A stretch of 64,000 nucleotides of DNA from Hemibagrus wyckioides (GCF_019097595.1 NC_080710.1:6965780-7029779), one strand, 5' to 3'; shown: positions 49,090-63,691, counted from the stretch's first letter. Program-made: numbers and translations. Notes: generated by a model from the letters alone, not told the origin.

Positions 49090-49785
49090 GATACACTATA
49101 TGGCCAAAGATTTGTGGATGCCTGACCATCACACCCATATGGTGGATATAACACACCCCTGTTAAAATGGCAGGCTTTTGTGATAATGAAACCAAGATAA
49201 ATGATGTCAGAACCTTACAGCTGATAAATTATAATAAAAGCCAATAAGAATCAACCTTTAGATTTTATCACAGCATTCAATCTTTTTGGTAAAAATTTGT
49301 CACATTTTGACTTAGTGCTATTTTGCCATTCATCTTTGCAAAAGCATTTTTACTCTGTAAGATTGGCATCAGTTTTTTATTTTCTGTTTTTCTCATAAAA
49401 CTAAAGTACCTTCCTTTATAGATATAGTAGCCTCCAGTCTTCTTGGAAGGCTTTCATGTAGATTTTGGAATGTGTGTCTGGGAATTTGTGCTCATACAGC
49501 CACAAGAGCATTAGTGAGATCAGACGCTGATGTTGGCCAAGGAGACCTGGGGCACAGTTGGTATTTAATTTCATTCCAAAGGTGTTCAGTGGGGTTGACG
49601 TCAGGATTCTAGCAGGCCACTAAAGTTATTCCATTCCAACCTTGGAAAAAAAATGTCTTTACAGACATTTTGTTGACATGAGTATTGCCATGCTGGAACA
49701 TGTTTGGGCCTCTTGGTTCCAGTAAAGGGGAATCTTGATGCTACTGCATATAAAGACATCCACATATCTGTGGCTAAATAGTGTA
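49090..49785 (-). mobile_element. Degraded Tc1-like transposon
   Basis: Starts ACACTATATGGCCAAAGATT and ends with GGCTAAATAGTGTATT, worn inverted ends. The minus strand near 49590-49610 holds the worn Q-x-P-D-x-N-P block. Internally decayed. Confidence 0.65.
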
Positions 49786-50560
49786 TTTACTATGTTTTTC
49801 ACCTCTTTGTCTTTGTTCAGTTTTGTTCATACTGGCTCAATGGTTTGATCAAGATGTGTCATGGTATAGACAGCTATAGGTCATAGGATCTTGATCAAAC
49901 CCTTACGTAGCTTCTGTGTCATCTGATCTAATATCACATCAGTATATTTTAGATTATAAATAACTTCTTAACTGGATTTCAGTCACATGATCAGATTCTG
50001 TGGGGTCAGGCAGTGACCCAAGAAAAGTTGATAACTCTGTGAGATTAGTGATTTACAGAAGCTGATGTGAATGTTCATTTGGCCCAGCAGCATGACAAAG
50101 TGCATATATTATGACTAAGACACACTTTAAAAGAGTGAGACCTCCATTTTGAGTGTTCTGATTAACTCCTATTAAATCTAGAATGGACAAAACTGTTGTT
50201 CTCAGAGGGTCTTCTGGATTATCAAGGATTATAAGTCTGGATTATAAGTCTCCAACAATTAGTTCTGTGTATTAACAAAAACAGCTTGATTTTGAGATTG
50301 AATTGTTATATTGTGTTAATCTCAGTAACACTGACCATGGTTGTTGGTGCTAGGTGAGCTGGTTTGAGTATTTCAGAATTTCTTTCTAATCTCCATGTAT
50401 TATCACACAAATCAGACTCTAGGGTTTATGGAGAATGCTGTAAAACCTAAACTTCAGTGAGTAAGTGTCTATTAAATCTGCTGCTAAGGAGTTACTTACA
50501 AGGTTCTTTGTTAAAATGACCCTTTACTGTTTTAAACCTGTATATGGTTGTACTCTGTAG
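49786..50560. other. Intron 10, mostly unrecognised; tiny transposon scrap
   Basis: Only 50335-50385 (GGTTGTTGGTGCTAGGTGAG CTGG-type wording) resembles the Tc1-like family of 36842-37490. The rest is unrecognised. Confidence 0.4.
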
Positions 50561-50963
50561 GTGTGCCACAGTGGGTTTAATGAAATCTTCAGATTCGGTC
50601 ATTACAACAGTGGTGGATGAGGCAGAGCCTCCTGCTGATCTACACAACACACTCACTTTGCTTGAGCCTCAGAAATCTTCTGTGAGTTCAGAGGTTGTTA
50701 TCTCCCAGCCTCTGGTACCCCACTGTTCCCAGAGTAATATCCCACCCACTCCTGAGTTACCTACAAAGCAGACCAGCAACAAGAGGCATGTTGAGATATG
50801 CAGCTCAGCTCAGCCAGAACTCACACCAGCACTGGGCAGCAGCAGTGGAGCAGCTCTTAGCGTTGCCCATTTGAATGGATCTTCCAGCAATGGAGCTTCA
50901 AGCCTATTTATTGAGGAGATCATAAGTCACAGCAAGGGCAAAAATAGAGCCCCTTCCATTGAG
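50561..50963 (+). CDS. kiaa1217: kiaa1217 exon 11 (Ser/Pro-rich linker with SLFIEEI motif)
   Basis: The acceptor TACTCTGTAG and donor GAG|GTGAGC border 403 nt that start after two bases and end in phase 0. It opens with CATVGLMKSSDSV, equivalent to human HVTDGLLKGTD, followed by a divergent Ser/Thr/Pro linker. It ends with the conserved SLFIEEIISHSKGKNRAPS followed by Ile-Glu. The linker between the two anchors is poorly conserved and likely disordered. Confidence 0.92.
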
Positions 50964-51644
50964 GTGAGCTTAAGAGGAAATGTACATTAAGTAGCAGATA
51001 CCACAAATTTTCTTCATTGCAAATATTCAGGTGAATATAGACAAATAGAAAAAGTGCAGTGCTTAGTGCTAAGTTTTTTTTTATTTTGCTATTAAGTTTT
51101 CTGTTCTCTTCTGTTTGGCAAAGTTTTAATATGTTTTTATTCAAAGACATCTTTTTTAGTATTTCCTGTTTTTTTCTGTTAATACACTCCCTACCCAGTC
51201 CAGCCTACTAAATCTTTAAGAGTATGTTGTACAAAGCTGTACATAAACAAACAGCTGGTGAATAGTTGTAAATTGTAGTTTAAAGGTTTACATAATACAG
51301 CAGTGGAAAAATTAATTAATATTTTATGAATGCATTTTAAAATGAAGTTGGAAGCTCTCTACTTTCTGGTAAACTTGACTAGTTTCTGTGGTGAAATGCC
51401 ATATGGAGAGTTCTAGATTATTGTCAGTCCTCTAATAGTATACTTAATCTTTTTCACTTTAGACATAGTTAGGTCATTGAGCTGTGTGCATTGTTTTTGG
51501 TTTTTTGATTGTGTTCACCATAGTTTCACCCTGATGAACAGATGAACTTTCATATACATATACGAGCTCTCTTACTCTCTTTCTGTCTATTTTTATTATA
51601 ATTTAATTATTATTGGTGTAATTCATGTATTTTTCTCTGTCTAG
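50964..51644. other. Intron 11, nothing recognised
   Basis: AT-rich intronic DNA without a supported feature. Confidence 0.5.
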
Positions 51645-51867
51645 GCGGCTGAGAAAGAGTGGGAAGAAAAGCGACAGAGCATGTCTCATTATGATGGGGG
51701 GGAGTTTGAGAAGATGCTGCAGGAAGCAGAAGCCAACATGCTGAGGGGAATACCAAGCATGGAAGTTATAGGTGAGGGTTGCATTAGGTCAAGCCCTGCT
51801 GTAGTGCCTGCTTCTGCCAGAGAAGAGCGAGAGGAAAAACCCAAGCCTTCTGCACCTCCAACACAAG
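51645..51867 (+). CDS. kiaa1217: kiaa1217 exon 12
   Basis: The acceptor TTTTCTCTGTCTAG and donor CAAG|GTCGGT. Phase requires the donor at 51868, since the alternative GT at 51872 breaks frame with exon 13. It encodes EKEWEEKRQSMSHYDGGEF, then EKMLQEAEANMLRGIPSMEV, matching the human EKKWEEKRQNLDHYNGKEFE block, and then an Ala/Pro/Glu-rich tail. It leaves one base for exon 13. Confidence 0.9.
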
Positions 51868-52124
51868 GTCGGTCAGATCCTCCACTTACTTCTCACTTGC
51901 ACTTTGGTCTTCTTCTATTTTGTACTTAATATACTTTCACCCAATATACAATCCCCTTCGAGAGTGTTCAAGAGAGACCAGTTGTAATTTTTTATTTTTA
52001 ATTAATTTTTTTTTTTTTTGCTATACACTGTAGGCATTTGGGTTTGAGATTAAAAGGTGAATATTGGATGATAGATCTAACTCTAATTTTTGTTTCATTT
52101 CCTGATATTTGCATATAGAGTGTA

Positions 52125-52330
52125 TTCATTGTGCTGGTAGACAGTGACTCAAACACATTTCTGACACAACCAAAGATTTAATCAGGGGAAAAAACTGGGT
52201 GGTTTTAGACTGTTCAGGTCATTCAGGGGGTAGTTGATGTCAGTGGCTCATCCAATTGATAGTTATTGCAAACAAGTGGCATGCAATCAAATATGTATAT
52301 ATGTGTTATTTATTTCTGTTAATACTTTTG
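52125..52330 (+). mobile_element. Short Tc1-like scrap
   Basis: GACAGTGACTCAAACACATT (worn D-x-D-x-K-H) and AAGTGGCATGCAATCAAATA parallel 37491-37770, the host relic of the hAT insertion. Confidence 0.45.
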
Positions 52331-52694
52331 CTTGCTTAGTTTACTTGCAAGTGTTTGAGATCAATCTTCTTAAATTATTTTAAGTACATATATCTGATAG
52401 TATCTTTAGATTAGACAGTATTTCTTTTTAAATACAGATTTTTATAATTAATAATACCATCTATCCAGCACTCAGTTGTGCTCAAAAACACATTCTACAC
52501 ATTTTGCTCATTCAGACCAACGAACAGATTTGTCCTCCTATTTAGTTAAATGTTAGCAAAGAGTGTTTTATTGTTCAGACAGTGTTTGCACTGGTGCAAA
52601 AATTTTACTTGAAAAAAATTTAAAGGGGATTCGTCCGTAGTCAGTAAGTGCCCGTGTGCCATACTACATTATGTTTGTATTGTCTGTGTTGCAG

Positions 52695-53020
52695 AAGACA
52701 AGCTGCCCGATATGCCCAGCTCTGAGATGCCCACTAAAACTGGACCGGATAAAGCTTTAAAACCTCAATTTGAAAAGGCTGCTAAAGCAGCAGCAGTGTT
52801 AGGTAAACCTGTGAAACCAAACCTGTCAATCAAAACAAGCTTGGAGAGACCACCAAAGTCTCAGGATAAAGCCACTAAAACAATTCAGAGCTCAGAGAAG
52901 ACCAACAAATCTCCCCCTCCACCTCCCCCACGCAGGAACTACATCAACAGCACAGGGGTCATCAGCACCCGCTCAGGAGAGGTCGTATACTCCTGCAAGA
53001 AGGAGTCTGGATCTACACAG
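52695..53020 (+). CDS. kiaa1217: kiaa1217 exon 13 (polyproline, TRSGEVVY motif)
   Basis: The acceptor TGTGTTGCAG is good; the donor CAG|GTTTTG is weak at positions +3 to +6. It encodes a Lys/Ala/Pro-rich linker, a PPPPPPRRNYINSTG motif that could bind SH3 or EVH1-type domains (inference), and STRSGEVVYSCKKES, close to human TTRSGDVVYTGRKE. It ends in phase 0. Confidence 0.88.
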
Positions 53021-53497
53021 GTTTTGTTTGTTTTTGTGTATGTGGGTATTCTGGCTTTTAATTGGGTGACAGTGTTTGTGAACTGGGAATGCATCATACA
53101 TGGTAGTCACTTGTATCTGCCTTCATTCTTGCACATAACCTAGTGCACACAGGAGCCAAGGAGCAGAAAATTAAAAAAACTAAAGTAGATCAATACATCT
53201 TACTTCCAAAATAGCTGATGGATTTTTATTATGTCTGAGCAGACAGGAAGCAGTTTGGGATTTTTCAGATTTTTTTATGGCAAAGAATTAGTCTAAGATG
53301 GGCATGGGTATTACTTATTAAATGAGAATATAGTATAACAAGTCTCTTGCATTCCAATGGAACAACCTGAATAAGTTAGAGGAAGGCAGATTAAAGGGTT
53401 TGCACAACATAGGATACCGACCTGAACACCTTATAATTATTCAGTTTTTATACTGTCAAATTAAACCATATTACAACTAGGATTATTCATGAAGCAA
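53021..53497. other. Intron 13, first part, nothing recognised
   Basis: AT-rich DNA without a supported feature. Confidence 0.4.
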
Positions 53498-54030
53498 TAC
53501 ACTGAGCAGCCATAAAAGCCAATGAAAACAATGAAAGATGAAGTGAATAATGTTTGATTATCTTATCACAGTGGCACATTTAAAGAGGTGGGATATATTA
53601 GGCAGCAAGTGAACAATCAGTTTTCAAAATTACTGCGTTGTAAGCATGAAAAATGGACAAGTGTGGATCTTAGTGACTTGATGAGCGCCGAATTGTAACA
53701 GCTAGATGACTGGGTCAGGGCATCTCCATCTTTTTGGGTATTCCCAGGAGGCAGTGATTAGTAACAAAAGTGATCCATGGAAGTACAAACATAGGCTCCC
53801 AAGGCTCATTACTGTGAGTGGGGAGTAAAGGTTATCCCGTCTGGTGTGATACAGAGGATACTGAAGCACAAATTGCTGAAAAAGTTGCTCATTAACCTTT
53901 AAAAGTTAAAAGTGCTAACAGTCACTGCTTTCTGTGTATGGAGCTGCGTAGCTGAAGTCCCATTCTGAACCCAGTACACCAGAGAAAACACCTGCAGTGG
54001 GCATGTGAGCATAGGAACATATTGATGTGA
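53498..54030 (+). mobile_element. Degraded Tc1-like fragment (GATCAGCC-end family)
   Basis: Starts ATACACTGAGCAGCCATAAA and keeps GGATATATTAGGCAGCAAGT, TGGATCTTAGTGACTTGATG and GGTCAGGGCATCTCC wording of the family leader and transposase N-terminus, all frames broken. Confidence 0.6.
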
Positions 54031-55204
54031 CTTAAGTTACCAACTCAAACTACAGTCCTGAATGTTCTAAATGTTTTATCTTAACTGTGCAGGCAATTGC
54101 TTTAAGACTACATGGGAAGGGCAAACTCTAAAATATTATTAATATGCAACAATGAAATTTTTAGCAATGTGTCTATTTTATTTCACTCTTAACATTTATT
54201 TGCATAAATGCTTTTTTGTCCTGTCTGGATGCATGGCTTCTCCATATGATGATTAACATCTCTCATAGGGGATGAACCTTATGGTTATGAACTTTACTGA
54301 TATATCAAACAAAAATATCAGTGCCATTCAGACTAGAAGAGTGTTTGGAGCTGGAGGAGCTGCAGCAGTTTTACTAGTATCGTTGAATTCTTGGGTGTTA
54401 AATAGCTAGCTGTTAGTAAATTCTTCAGTGGAACTTTGTTGGCTTAGCTAGCAACTTAGCTGCTTTTTGTTGCAACATGGCAGACACTGCTAATTCTGTC
54501 CACCTGAATTTGGAAAAGTCTTTTGATGCTCTTGTGATAATTAAACACAAGAAAAAGAAGTTGTCAGGTCTGACTGGTAGTTCTGTGACCAACTGCACAC
54601 CGCTGCACACTGCTGACATGATTTACAGCTTTCCTTCCCCTATTAAAAAAACACTAGCCACAAAATGCTTGTGAGCTTTTCACACTTTGCTAGCAGGGCA
54701 TCCTGTGCTATTATATGACTTTTCAAGACATAAAGAAAAGCAAATGTATCAACCGTAATAGTTACCTTTTCTCTATATTTGGACTGAAAGTCTTTCTCAA
54801 AAAATGTTTAAATGGCAATAAGCACCTTATAAGTTCATAGTTTCTTTAGCAGATGAGTATAAAAAAATCCATCACACTATGTTATGGTTGCAAATCTCAG
54901 CACCACAGTTTCAGATCAGATCTCTCTTGGTAACAAGCTGTGAATAAACTGGAAGTTACCAAAACAACCATTAAACATATTATACACATCTGTCACCATC
55001 AACAAGCACCCATACATAGCTTTTGAGCAGTGTGCTTCATTCCAGACTGAAAACTGGACATATCACAATAAAACACAAGATAAGTCTGAAAAAGAAAGAG
55101 GATGATTGAAAAAAAATCTGATCTTCATCATTTTGATAGCCCAAGACCTCTGCCAGCTTTGTCCCCCTCTCTCTCTGGTTTACTGCCTTCTCTTTATCTC
55201 ACAC
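54031..55204. other. Intron 13, middle part, nothing recognised
   Basis: No supported feature; a short open frame at 54477-54674 lacks family similarity and splice support. Confidence 0.4.
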
Positions 55205-55720
55205 ACAGGTAAGAATCAGCTGCTCACTGTCTGCAGCTGACACTTGACCATGCCCCGCTGCCGATATACCCCCATCACCACACTCAGATCTGAGCAGAGA
55301 GTAAAGAGGTGTCCCAGTAGGTAGTACAGGAGGGTGAGGACCACCCACTTGATGGCCAAGACTCTTTCTCCACTATGCTGTATTTGCTCTCACTCACAGA
55401 GAGCTTTTAGCTGATGTACAGCACCTCCACCATCAGGGATAACACCCTGGCTATCTGTCTGAAGCATTAGCCTTCAAAATGAAAGAGAGAGTCCAGGAGA
55501 ATGCAACTGACCCACATAAAATCACTTTACCTGATAAAAATCATTCTCACATGCCTCTGTCCACTAGACCAGATCAGGTACTCCCTATTTGATAAGGCCA
55601 GTCTACATTTTTCTTATGCTTTGGCAAAACAATTAGGGAAGTGGTATGCAACCAGATAACTTTGGAAATAAAGAGCATTTCCCATAGCTGAGCACCCATC
55701 TCACATTCAGGACTGCTGCT
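55205..55720 (-). mobile_element. Ty3/gypsy-type retrotransposon fragment (RNase H region)
   Basis: The minus strand across about 55290-55370 reads ERVLAIKWVVLTLLYYLLGH then LFTLCSDLSVV, matching the RNase H block of fish gypsy elements (E-x-L-A-I-K-W...L-R-Y-Y-L-L-G...F-T-L-x-S-D-H). The His normally following the last Asp is Leu here and flanking frames are broken, so this is a dead fragment. A related scrap may lie at 56216-56310. Confidence 0.65.
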
Positions 55721-56701
55721 CTTGAGCCTGATACAAATTCTCCTCTCTGGCGACTCAAGGTGTGGAGTTTTGCTTTTAGATCTAGAATGTACTGGTTTAC
55801 ATTTTTGATGTTAGATTGCTCCTCTCAATGATTCCTCAGGACATCTTACACTTTGTAGGGTTTTGTTCATACAATAGTTTGAATGATGAGAACCCCATGG
55901 AGGCTTGCATGATACTCCTGAAAATATGATTGTTCACAACAAAGCTTAGAATTGGGAAAAGTGCCACATACCCATGGGTGAACACTTGTGCCAACTGGTT
56001 ACATTTTTCCAACTAGCACATTTCAGTGCACTTTCAACACTCAAACCATTCTAGTATTTCAGGGCATTCACCTCATCAGTACTTACCAAGCTTATGCACT
56101 GGCATGTTTGGGGTGTGTGTATACACGCAGCCTCTTAGCTTGCTCTTGGATTCACTCTTTTTTTTTTTGTCTGAAAGGAAGCACACACAAGTAAACTGAC
56201 CATGATCACACACAGGTGAGATTTATCGTTACGGTTGCTTTCCAGTTCAAGAAGCTTCCTCTTCATTTGCAGCTGATGCTTGACCATGCCTCCTCTACAA
56301 CAGGGTATTTCAGAAAAAAAGCATGTTTAATAAATTATAACTTAAAACGTGTCAGACTTGGTGGATCATCTGACTTGAGTGTCGGTAGCTGGTATGTGCA
56401 TGTGTACCTGGCAGGTATATTTACTAATAAGATTACTTGAGAATACTTGAAATATACTAATAGACAATAATCCCTGGTTTGTGTGCTTGTTTTTGGCAGT
56501 AGCTAAACTATGTTACATGGTTTACAGTTTCATTATTTTACAACCATTTTCTCATGCTTGAATAGGACTAATTGTGTGTTAGGGAGGGGCCATTGTGTTA
56601 AATTATGGTGGGTTTTTTTAGGATGTTTTTGGCTAGGTCTTGCAGACTAACATTTAATTCTGACAAGATGGTTGCTTAAAGAATAATATTTCACTCCACA
56701 G

Positions 56702-56854
56702 GAAGGTGAATTTGAGTCTCCAAATCCAGCACCTCAGCACAAACCAAAAAGCTCTCCAGACGTAAAGCCCAAGCTGTGCACTTCTCTTCCTGTCACACCT
56801 TCTGCCATTCTAGAAGAGGAAGATGATGGGGACAAGATTGTGGCAGAACTGCAG
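56702..56854 (+). CDS. kiaa1217: kiaa1217 exon 14 (acidic, GDKIVAELQ)
   Basis: The acceptor CACTCCACAG and donor CAG|GTGTGT. The exon is 51 codons, phase 0 at both ends, so it could be skipped without changing frame. It encodes a Pro/Lys linker, an acidic stretch EEEDDG and DKIVAELQ, equivalent to the human EEEEEGDKIMAELQ segment. Confidence 0.88.
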
Positions 56855-56982
56855 GTGTGTGTGTGTGCGTGCATGTGCGTGTGTGAGCGTGCATGTGTGT
56901 ACGTGTGTGTGCACGCATGCATATACATGCAATCTACCAGATTGCTTGGCTGTCTGTCATGCATAGCCTTCTTCAAATCTAT

Positions 56983-58175
<1,193 letters not shown>

Positions 58176-58581
58176 TATATACACACATACACAGAGTCAC
58201 TCTTGAGCATCTTGAAATTAATTGGGGCCACTTACCACTGAAATGTGTGTTTTATTTGTTTTGTGGCAAAAAACACAGTCAGGTCGACTTCAGTTGAAGT
58301 AAAATAGATCTCTGAAGATAGCAAGCAGTGGTTCCAGAAGTTTTCATTGCCTCATTTAAGAGCTTAAACTGGTCTGGATGCAGACAAGATGTAAATCTCA
58401 TTCAAAATGGTGGCATTGCTTGTGTGCATGAAGGACACAACTGTTTTCCACAGAAAGTTGGTTTGTGCACAATAATGAGTTGGTAGGACTGGTGTTTGTC
58501 ATGGTGGCAGACCATATACTATAGGTTACTACAGTATAGGAACAGGGCCCTAACATCCTGCATATATTCTCCCCCTCTCAG

Positions 58582-58686
58582 GCTTTCCAGAAGTGTTTGG
58601 TTAAGGACATAGAGCCTAAAGGTATGGTAGAGCCACAGGTCAAAGAGCTAAGATCTGGGGCCTTACTGCCTCTCAAAGATAAGAAG
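58582..58686 (+). CDS. kiaa1217: kiaa1217 exon 15
   Basis: The acceptor CCCCCTCTCAG and donor AAG|GTAATG border 35 codons, phase 0 at both ends. It opens with AFQKCLVKDIEP, matching human AFQKCSFMDVN directly after AELQ, and closes with LRSGALLPLKDKK, similar to human TRSGATVPPKEKK. Codon frame and both anchors agree. Confidence 0.87.
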
Positions 58687-59802
58687 GTAATGGGCATGCC
58701 ATCTTTTAGCTCTCCCACTAGCTGCTTCTTCCTATCTGTTACTTGTCCCTGATGGCTGCCTTTAAAATTTCCTATTGCCGTTTTCCTTATACATACTGTA
58801 TTGTACACGCTTATGATGGATATCTTTACCAAAACCAGACTTTCTGTTCAAAGACTGATTTTAACTTATTTAATTCAAAATGAAAATGTGAATTATACTT
58901 TTAGCATATAATCAAATTAGACCTTTTCTCATCTCTTGCATCTCTTTTACTTGCATGTTTTTATTACTTTTTTGAAACTAGATTGGCTTTGTGTATAAAA
59001 CCATTCAAGAAAACAAAAACTTTCTCTTTCTTTTAGACTTTTAGATATACACATCTCAAAACATAAATACATGTTTATATACTCAAAACTGGAACATTTG
59101 GAAGTGATCAGTTTGACCATGTTTATGGCCTTTTTTGTTATTGTTATTTTACCCATAAAATATTAATTAATCATAATTTTCATAGACAATTTGACTGATT
59201 TAATATTATCGGAACATCAGTACTGTGTAAGTAGAAAAATTAAATTTAGGGCAAATTGCAATTGCTGGAGAGTTGCTTCTACTGTAAGTTGCTCTGATCT
59301 TCTCACCTGGAGCATGACCTACTGTACACCTTCTTATTTAATCTTCTGAGTTTATTGCCTTTTTCTCTGCATTTCTGCTCGTTTACTAAATATATATTAC
59401 TGCATTTTCAGATACGATGATAAAGTTTAAAAGGGTGTAATATTTTGAAAGTTTAAGGCTTTTAAAGTTTAAGGATTTTGAGATTGCACACTTATTTTAC
59501 AGTAACCACTATGAATTATCCAGTAACTGTGTCAAAATAAATATGAAAGGTACCTGGTTACGAGATGGAGAAATATAGCTCTGGAAATGTTGTGTCCTTT
59601 TCCCTTAACACAAGCATTCACAAAAGATCAGAGAGAAATGTTTAAGTTACCAGATATATTATATTAATGGTAACAGTAATTTATTTGTTCAGAATGATGT
59701 AAGATGTCATTTAAAAAACAAAAATGCTAGATATCACCAGGTAGTTTATTTTTAGTGAATGGGTTTTTTGACATAATGTTATTCCTCATAAACCTCTAAC
59801 AG
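58687..59802. other. Intron 15, nothing recognised
   Basis: AT-rich intronic DNA without a supported feature. Confidence 0.5.
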
Positions 59803-59877
59803 AATACAGAAATCCAGGATAACAAAGATCTTGTCATGGATGAAAATGGCAACAACACAGTACGTCAAAATACAGGG
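59803..59877 (+). CDS. kiaa1217: kiaa1217 exon 16 (small in-frame exon)
   Basis: The acceptor CCTCTAACAG and donor GGG|GTAAGC border 25 codons, phase 0 at both ends. It encodes NTEIQDNKDLVMDENGNN followed by TVRQNTG. It occupies the position of the human segment ending KVTTG before the long C-terminal exon, but sequence similarity is weak, so support comes from splice sites, frame and position. Confidence 0.72.
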
Positions 59878-59979
59878 GTAAGCATCTACAAGTCTTGATT
59901 TGTCATGTTTACTTTTGTCCTTCATTCAATGTCAACAGGCAGAAGATTATAATCACATACTTTAACAGTGTTATATATA

Positions 59980-60852
<873 letters not shown>

Positions 60853-61056
60853 TACACTATGTATATTATAGTATATACACTATGATAGTATGTCACTATC
60901 ATAGGTCTACTTACAACTCTTTGCCTGTGTAAATTCAGTGGCAGTCATTTTACTCATTATTATAACTAAACTATTATTTAAAAAATGCTTACATGAGTAT
61001 GAAGCTCCCTGTTAATACTTTCATTCTTTCCTTCTGTGACCTTTAAACCCTTAAAG

Positions 61057-62616
61057 GTCATCTATTATGTCACAGCACAGATCACCAAGGAGCCTCCTGA
61101 GGAGTCATCTGACCAAAGAGTTGCATCTCTGTCATCCCCATCACAGGTGTCACATGTCACTACTTATGAGAAATCCAAAAACAAGCAGCTGGTATCCTCA
61201 GATGGCCTATCTGGTATCCCAGGCCATGGCCAAGACAACATTTGGAGCCTTCCTAGTGATCTACCATATAAACCACTGACTTGTTCAAGCCCAATCAAGG
61301 CAAAGGAACAGGGCCCAGGTAGCCCTACACAGGGGAAAGTCCATATAGTCAAGGTTCCGCAGGTGCAGCTTAGCATAGAGGAGACAGTGGAGTCTCCAGC
61401 AGCAATTTGTACACCAGTCTCACTGGGTGGCCCTAACCTCATTCACTCTAAAGTACCTGCACATCATGGTGAGTTGAGTTCAGCAAATCAGCAGGAGGTG
61501 TTTAGTTTGCCCAAGACTAGGGAGGGCAAGTATGAAGAAGTTGAAAGTGAAATGTTCCTCAATCCTGACTCACCAGAAGAAGAACCTCCCCCTCCTCCTC
61601 CACCTGATAATATTGCCTTCATGATCACCAACACCAAAGTGCAGGCTTTGTCCACTGGCGAGTACCAGGAGCTTGTAAATGCTAAAAAAGGAAATGTGCA
61701 AACTGTGACTGTAGGCAGCAAACCACAGAATAAACATGGGAGTGATATTGCTGAAAAAAGTGAATTCAGTAAAAAGCCAGTCATCATCATTTTTGATGAA
61801 CCAATGGATATACGCTCAGCCTACAAACGCCTTTCCACCATTTTTGAGTGTGAAGAGGAGCTAGAAAGAATGTTGGCTGAAGAAAGGATAGAGGAAGAAA
61901 GTGAGGAAACAGAGGATGAGGATAAAAGAAATGGGGGAGTACAAGTAGCACAAGATAGGGTTAAGAGGAATTGTGAAAAAACACAAAAAGGGGCAAACCC
62001 TGTTTCTTCATCACAGATATCTGATGGGGGGACTGTGACACTGGCTACTAGTGATGCCAAACAGGATGCTAAGAAGAAGTTCAAGTTTAAATTCCCTAAA
62101 AAGCAGTTGGCAGCTCTAACACAGGCCATCCGCACTGGTACTAAGACAGGCAAGAAGACTTTACAAGTGGTGGTGTATGAAGATGAGGAGGAAACAGATG
62201 GTACGATTAAACAACACAAAGAGACAAAGAGATTTGAAATTTCTTGCTCTAAGCAGGATAACACAAAATCAGATTCTGTTGCCCAAGAATCACATGGAAG
62301 GACAGAAGAGATCCGAAAGAGCACTTACAAGACACTTGATAGCCTTGAACAGACTATCAAACAGCTTGAAACCACAATCATTGAAATGGGACCAATGTCT
62401 TCTAATGATCTGCTGCCCAATGAATGCTCTAAACTCCATAGCAGCCAGGGAGCAGAGGCTTTAGACAAAGTAGCTCCTCAGAAAACTTTGGCCACCAAAA
62501 CTTCCAACTCCAGCAAGCGCCCTAGTCTTCGGAAGAAGCCCAAACCACATGTTCTTCCTCGGCCTGCTGTGACCACTACAACAGGAGTGTCTGTCACCAG
62601 AGCTCCTCCTCAGCAG
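61057..62616 (+). CDS. kiaa1217: kiaa1217 exon 17 (520-codon sickle tail-specific exon)
   Basis: The largest exon: 1560 nt, phase 0 at both ends. The acceptor used here is TTAAAG before 61057; a second in-frame acceptor, CACAG before 61081, would remove eight codons. The donor CAG|GTCTCT is weak. After a divergent N-terminal half come PPPPPPPDNIAFMIT, KKPVIIIFDEPMDIRSAY with KRLSTIFE, an acidic helix, KKKFKFKFPKKQLAALTQ with AIRTGTKTGKKTLQVVVYED, and RKSTYKTLDSLEQTIKQLE. These blocks are almost identical to human KIAA1217 and, as far as I recall, lacking in SRCIN1, so they fix the identity. Reading past the donor gives a stop four codons later. Confidence 0.93.
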
Positions 62617-63691
62617 GTCTCTCTCTAGCTCTGACCGCCTTGGTAGTGAAGACTATGGGTTTCTTCATCTCCTATTCCTCACAGTAATCGCAATCTAACC
62701 ATTGGCTTTCACAGATCCCTAACTTCCTCTTCTTTTTCAGAGTTCATGACTATGGGATCTATACTTTTTAACCCTATATGTAAATATAATGTCTTTATAT
62801 GTCTAATATGGTGTTTTTTGGGTGACTTTATAAGATCCTATACCCCTCACTTTATATATTCACTGATGAGTTTCTAACTGGGTTCAAACAGCCAAAGAGA
62901 TTACTCACAGACTAAGAAGCACACTATATCACTTTGTCTTTTTCCCTCATTCTTTTAAATGGGTCCTAAGGTTCACAAGCAACATTTTTCTGTTGGTGTA
63001 GAGGTTTGCATGCATCATTTCCTCTCCTGGGGCCATATTCATAAATCCTAAGGCTAGAAGTAGTTACTTGCAGTTAGCACTTTCCCCCAAGTGCGTTTAG
63101 CTTCCCTGTGATGTAGCATGAGCAGTAACTTAAAATAAGATGTTTGGCTTCATGTAAAACATGCAGGAAGCAGAAGCTAGCCTTCAACCTTCCTGGTTGG
63201 TAGCTGCTGTGTGATAGGTGAGCGCTAGATAGTAAGTGGGAATTGAGAAAGGGTCAAATTGAGAAAATGGGCTAAGAAAAAATGGGTGTGTTAATCCTAA
63301 TAGTCATTCAACTTCATTAACCACTTTTTCCTGGTCAGGGTGTGTGTGTGTGTGTGTGTGTGGTGCCTTATGATGGGTGTATTCCCTCATGCATGGTGTT
63401 CTTTGGATAGACTGCAGATCCACTGCATCTGTGATCAGGATAAAGCAGTTACTGAAGATGAATGAATGAGTAACTCTTAATTAGACTCTTTTAGATGCAC
63501 TTAGAAGAAGTCTTAGTGGTTTGATTCTTTGTGAACATGGCCCCTGATGTATATCCATTTAAATGTTATGGAATATCAAAGAGATTTTGTGCAGACATTG
63601 TTTCTCTTCTACAAACCCTCCAATACACCACATTTTGAGTTTCTTTAATTTTATCTTTTTTTCTCCTGTTTGGTTTGAATCCCTCTTGCAG
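62617..63691. other. Intron 17, (TG)n repeat only
   Basis: A (TG)n tract lies at about 63340-63362. No AATAAA signal is visible shortly after the in-frame stop at 62626-62628, so there is no direct sign of an alternative poly(A) end. Confidence 0.5.

Noticed and set aside
54477..54674. Open frame MADTANSVHLNLEKSFDALV
   Set aside because: Not similar to sickle tail, no acceptor and donor in phase, and no known family recognised.
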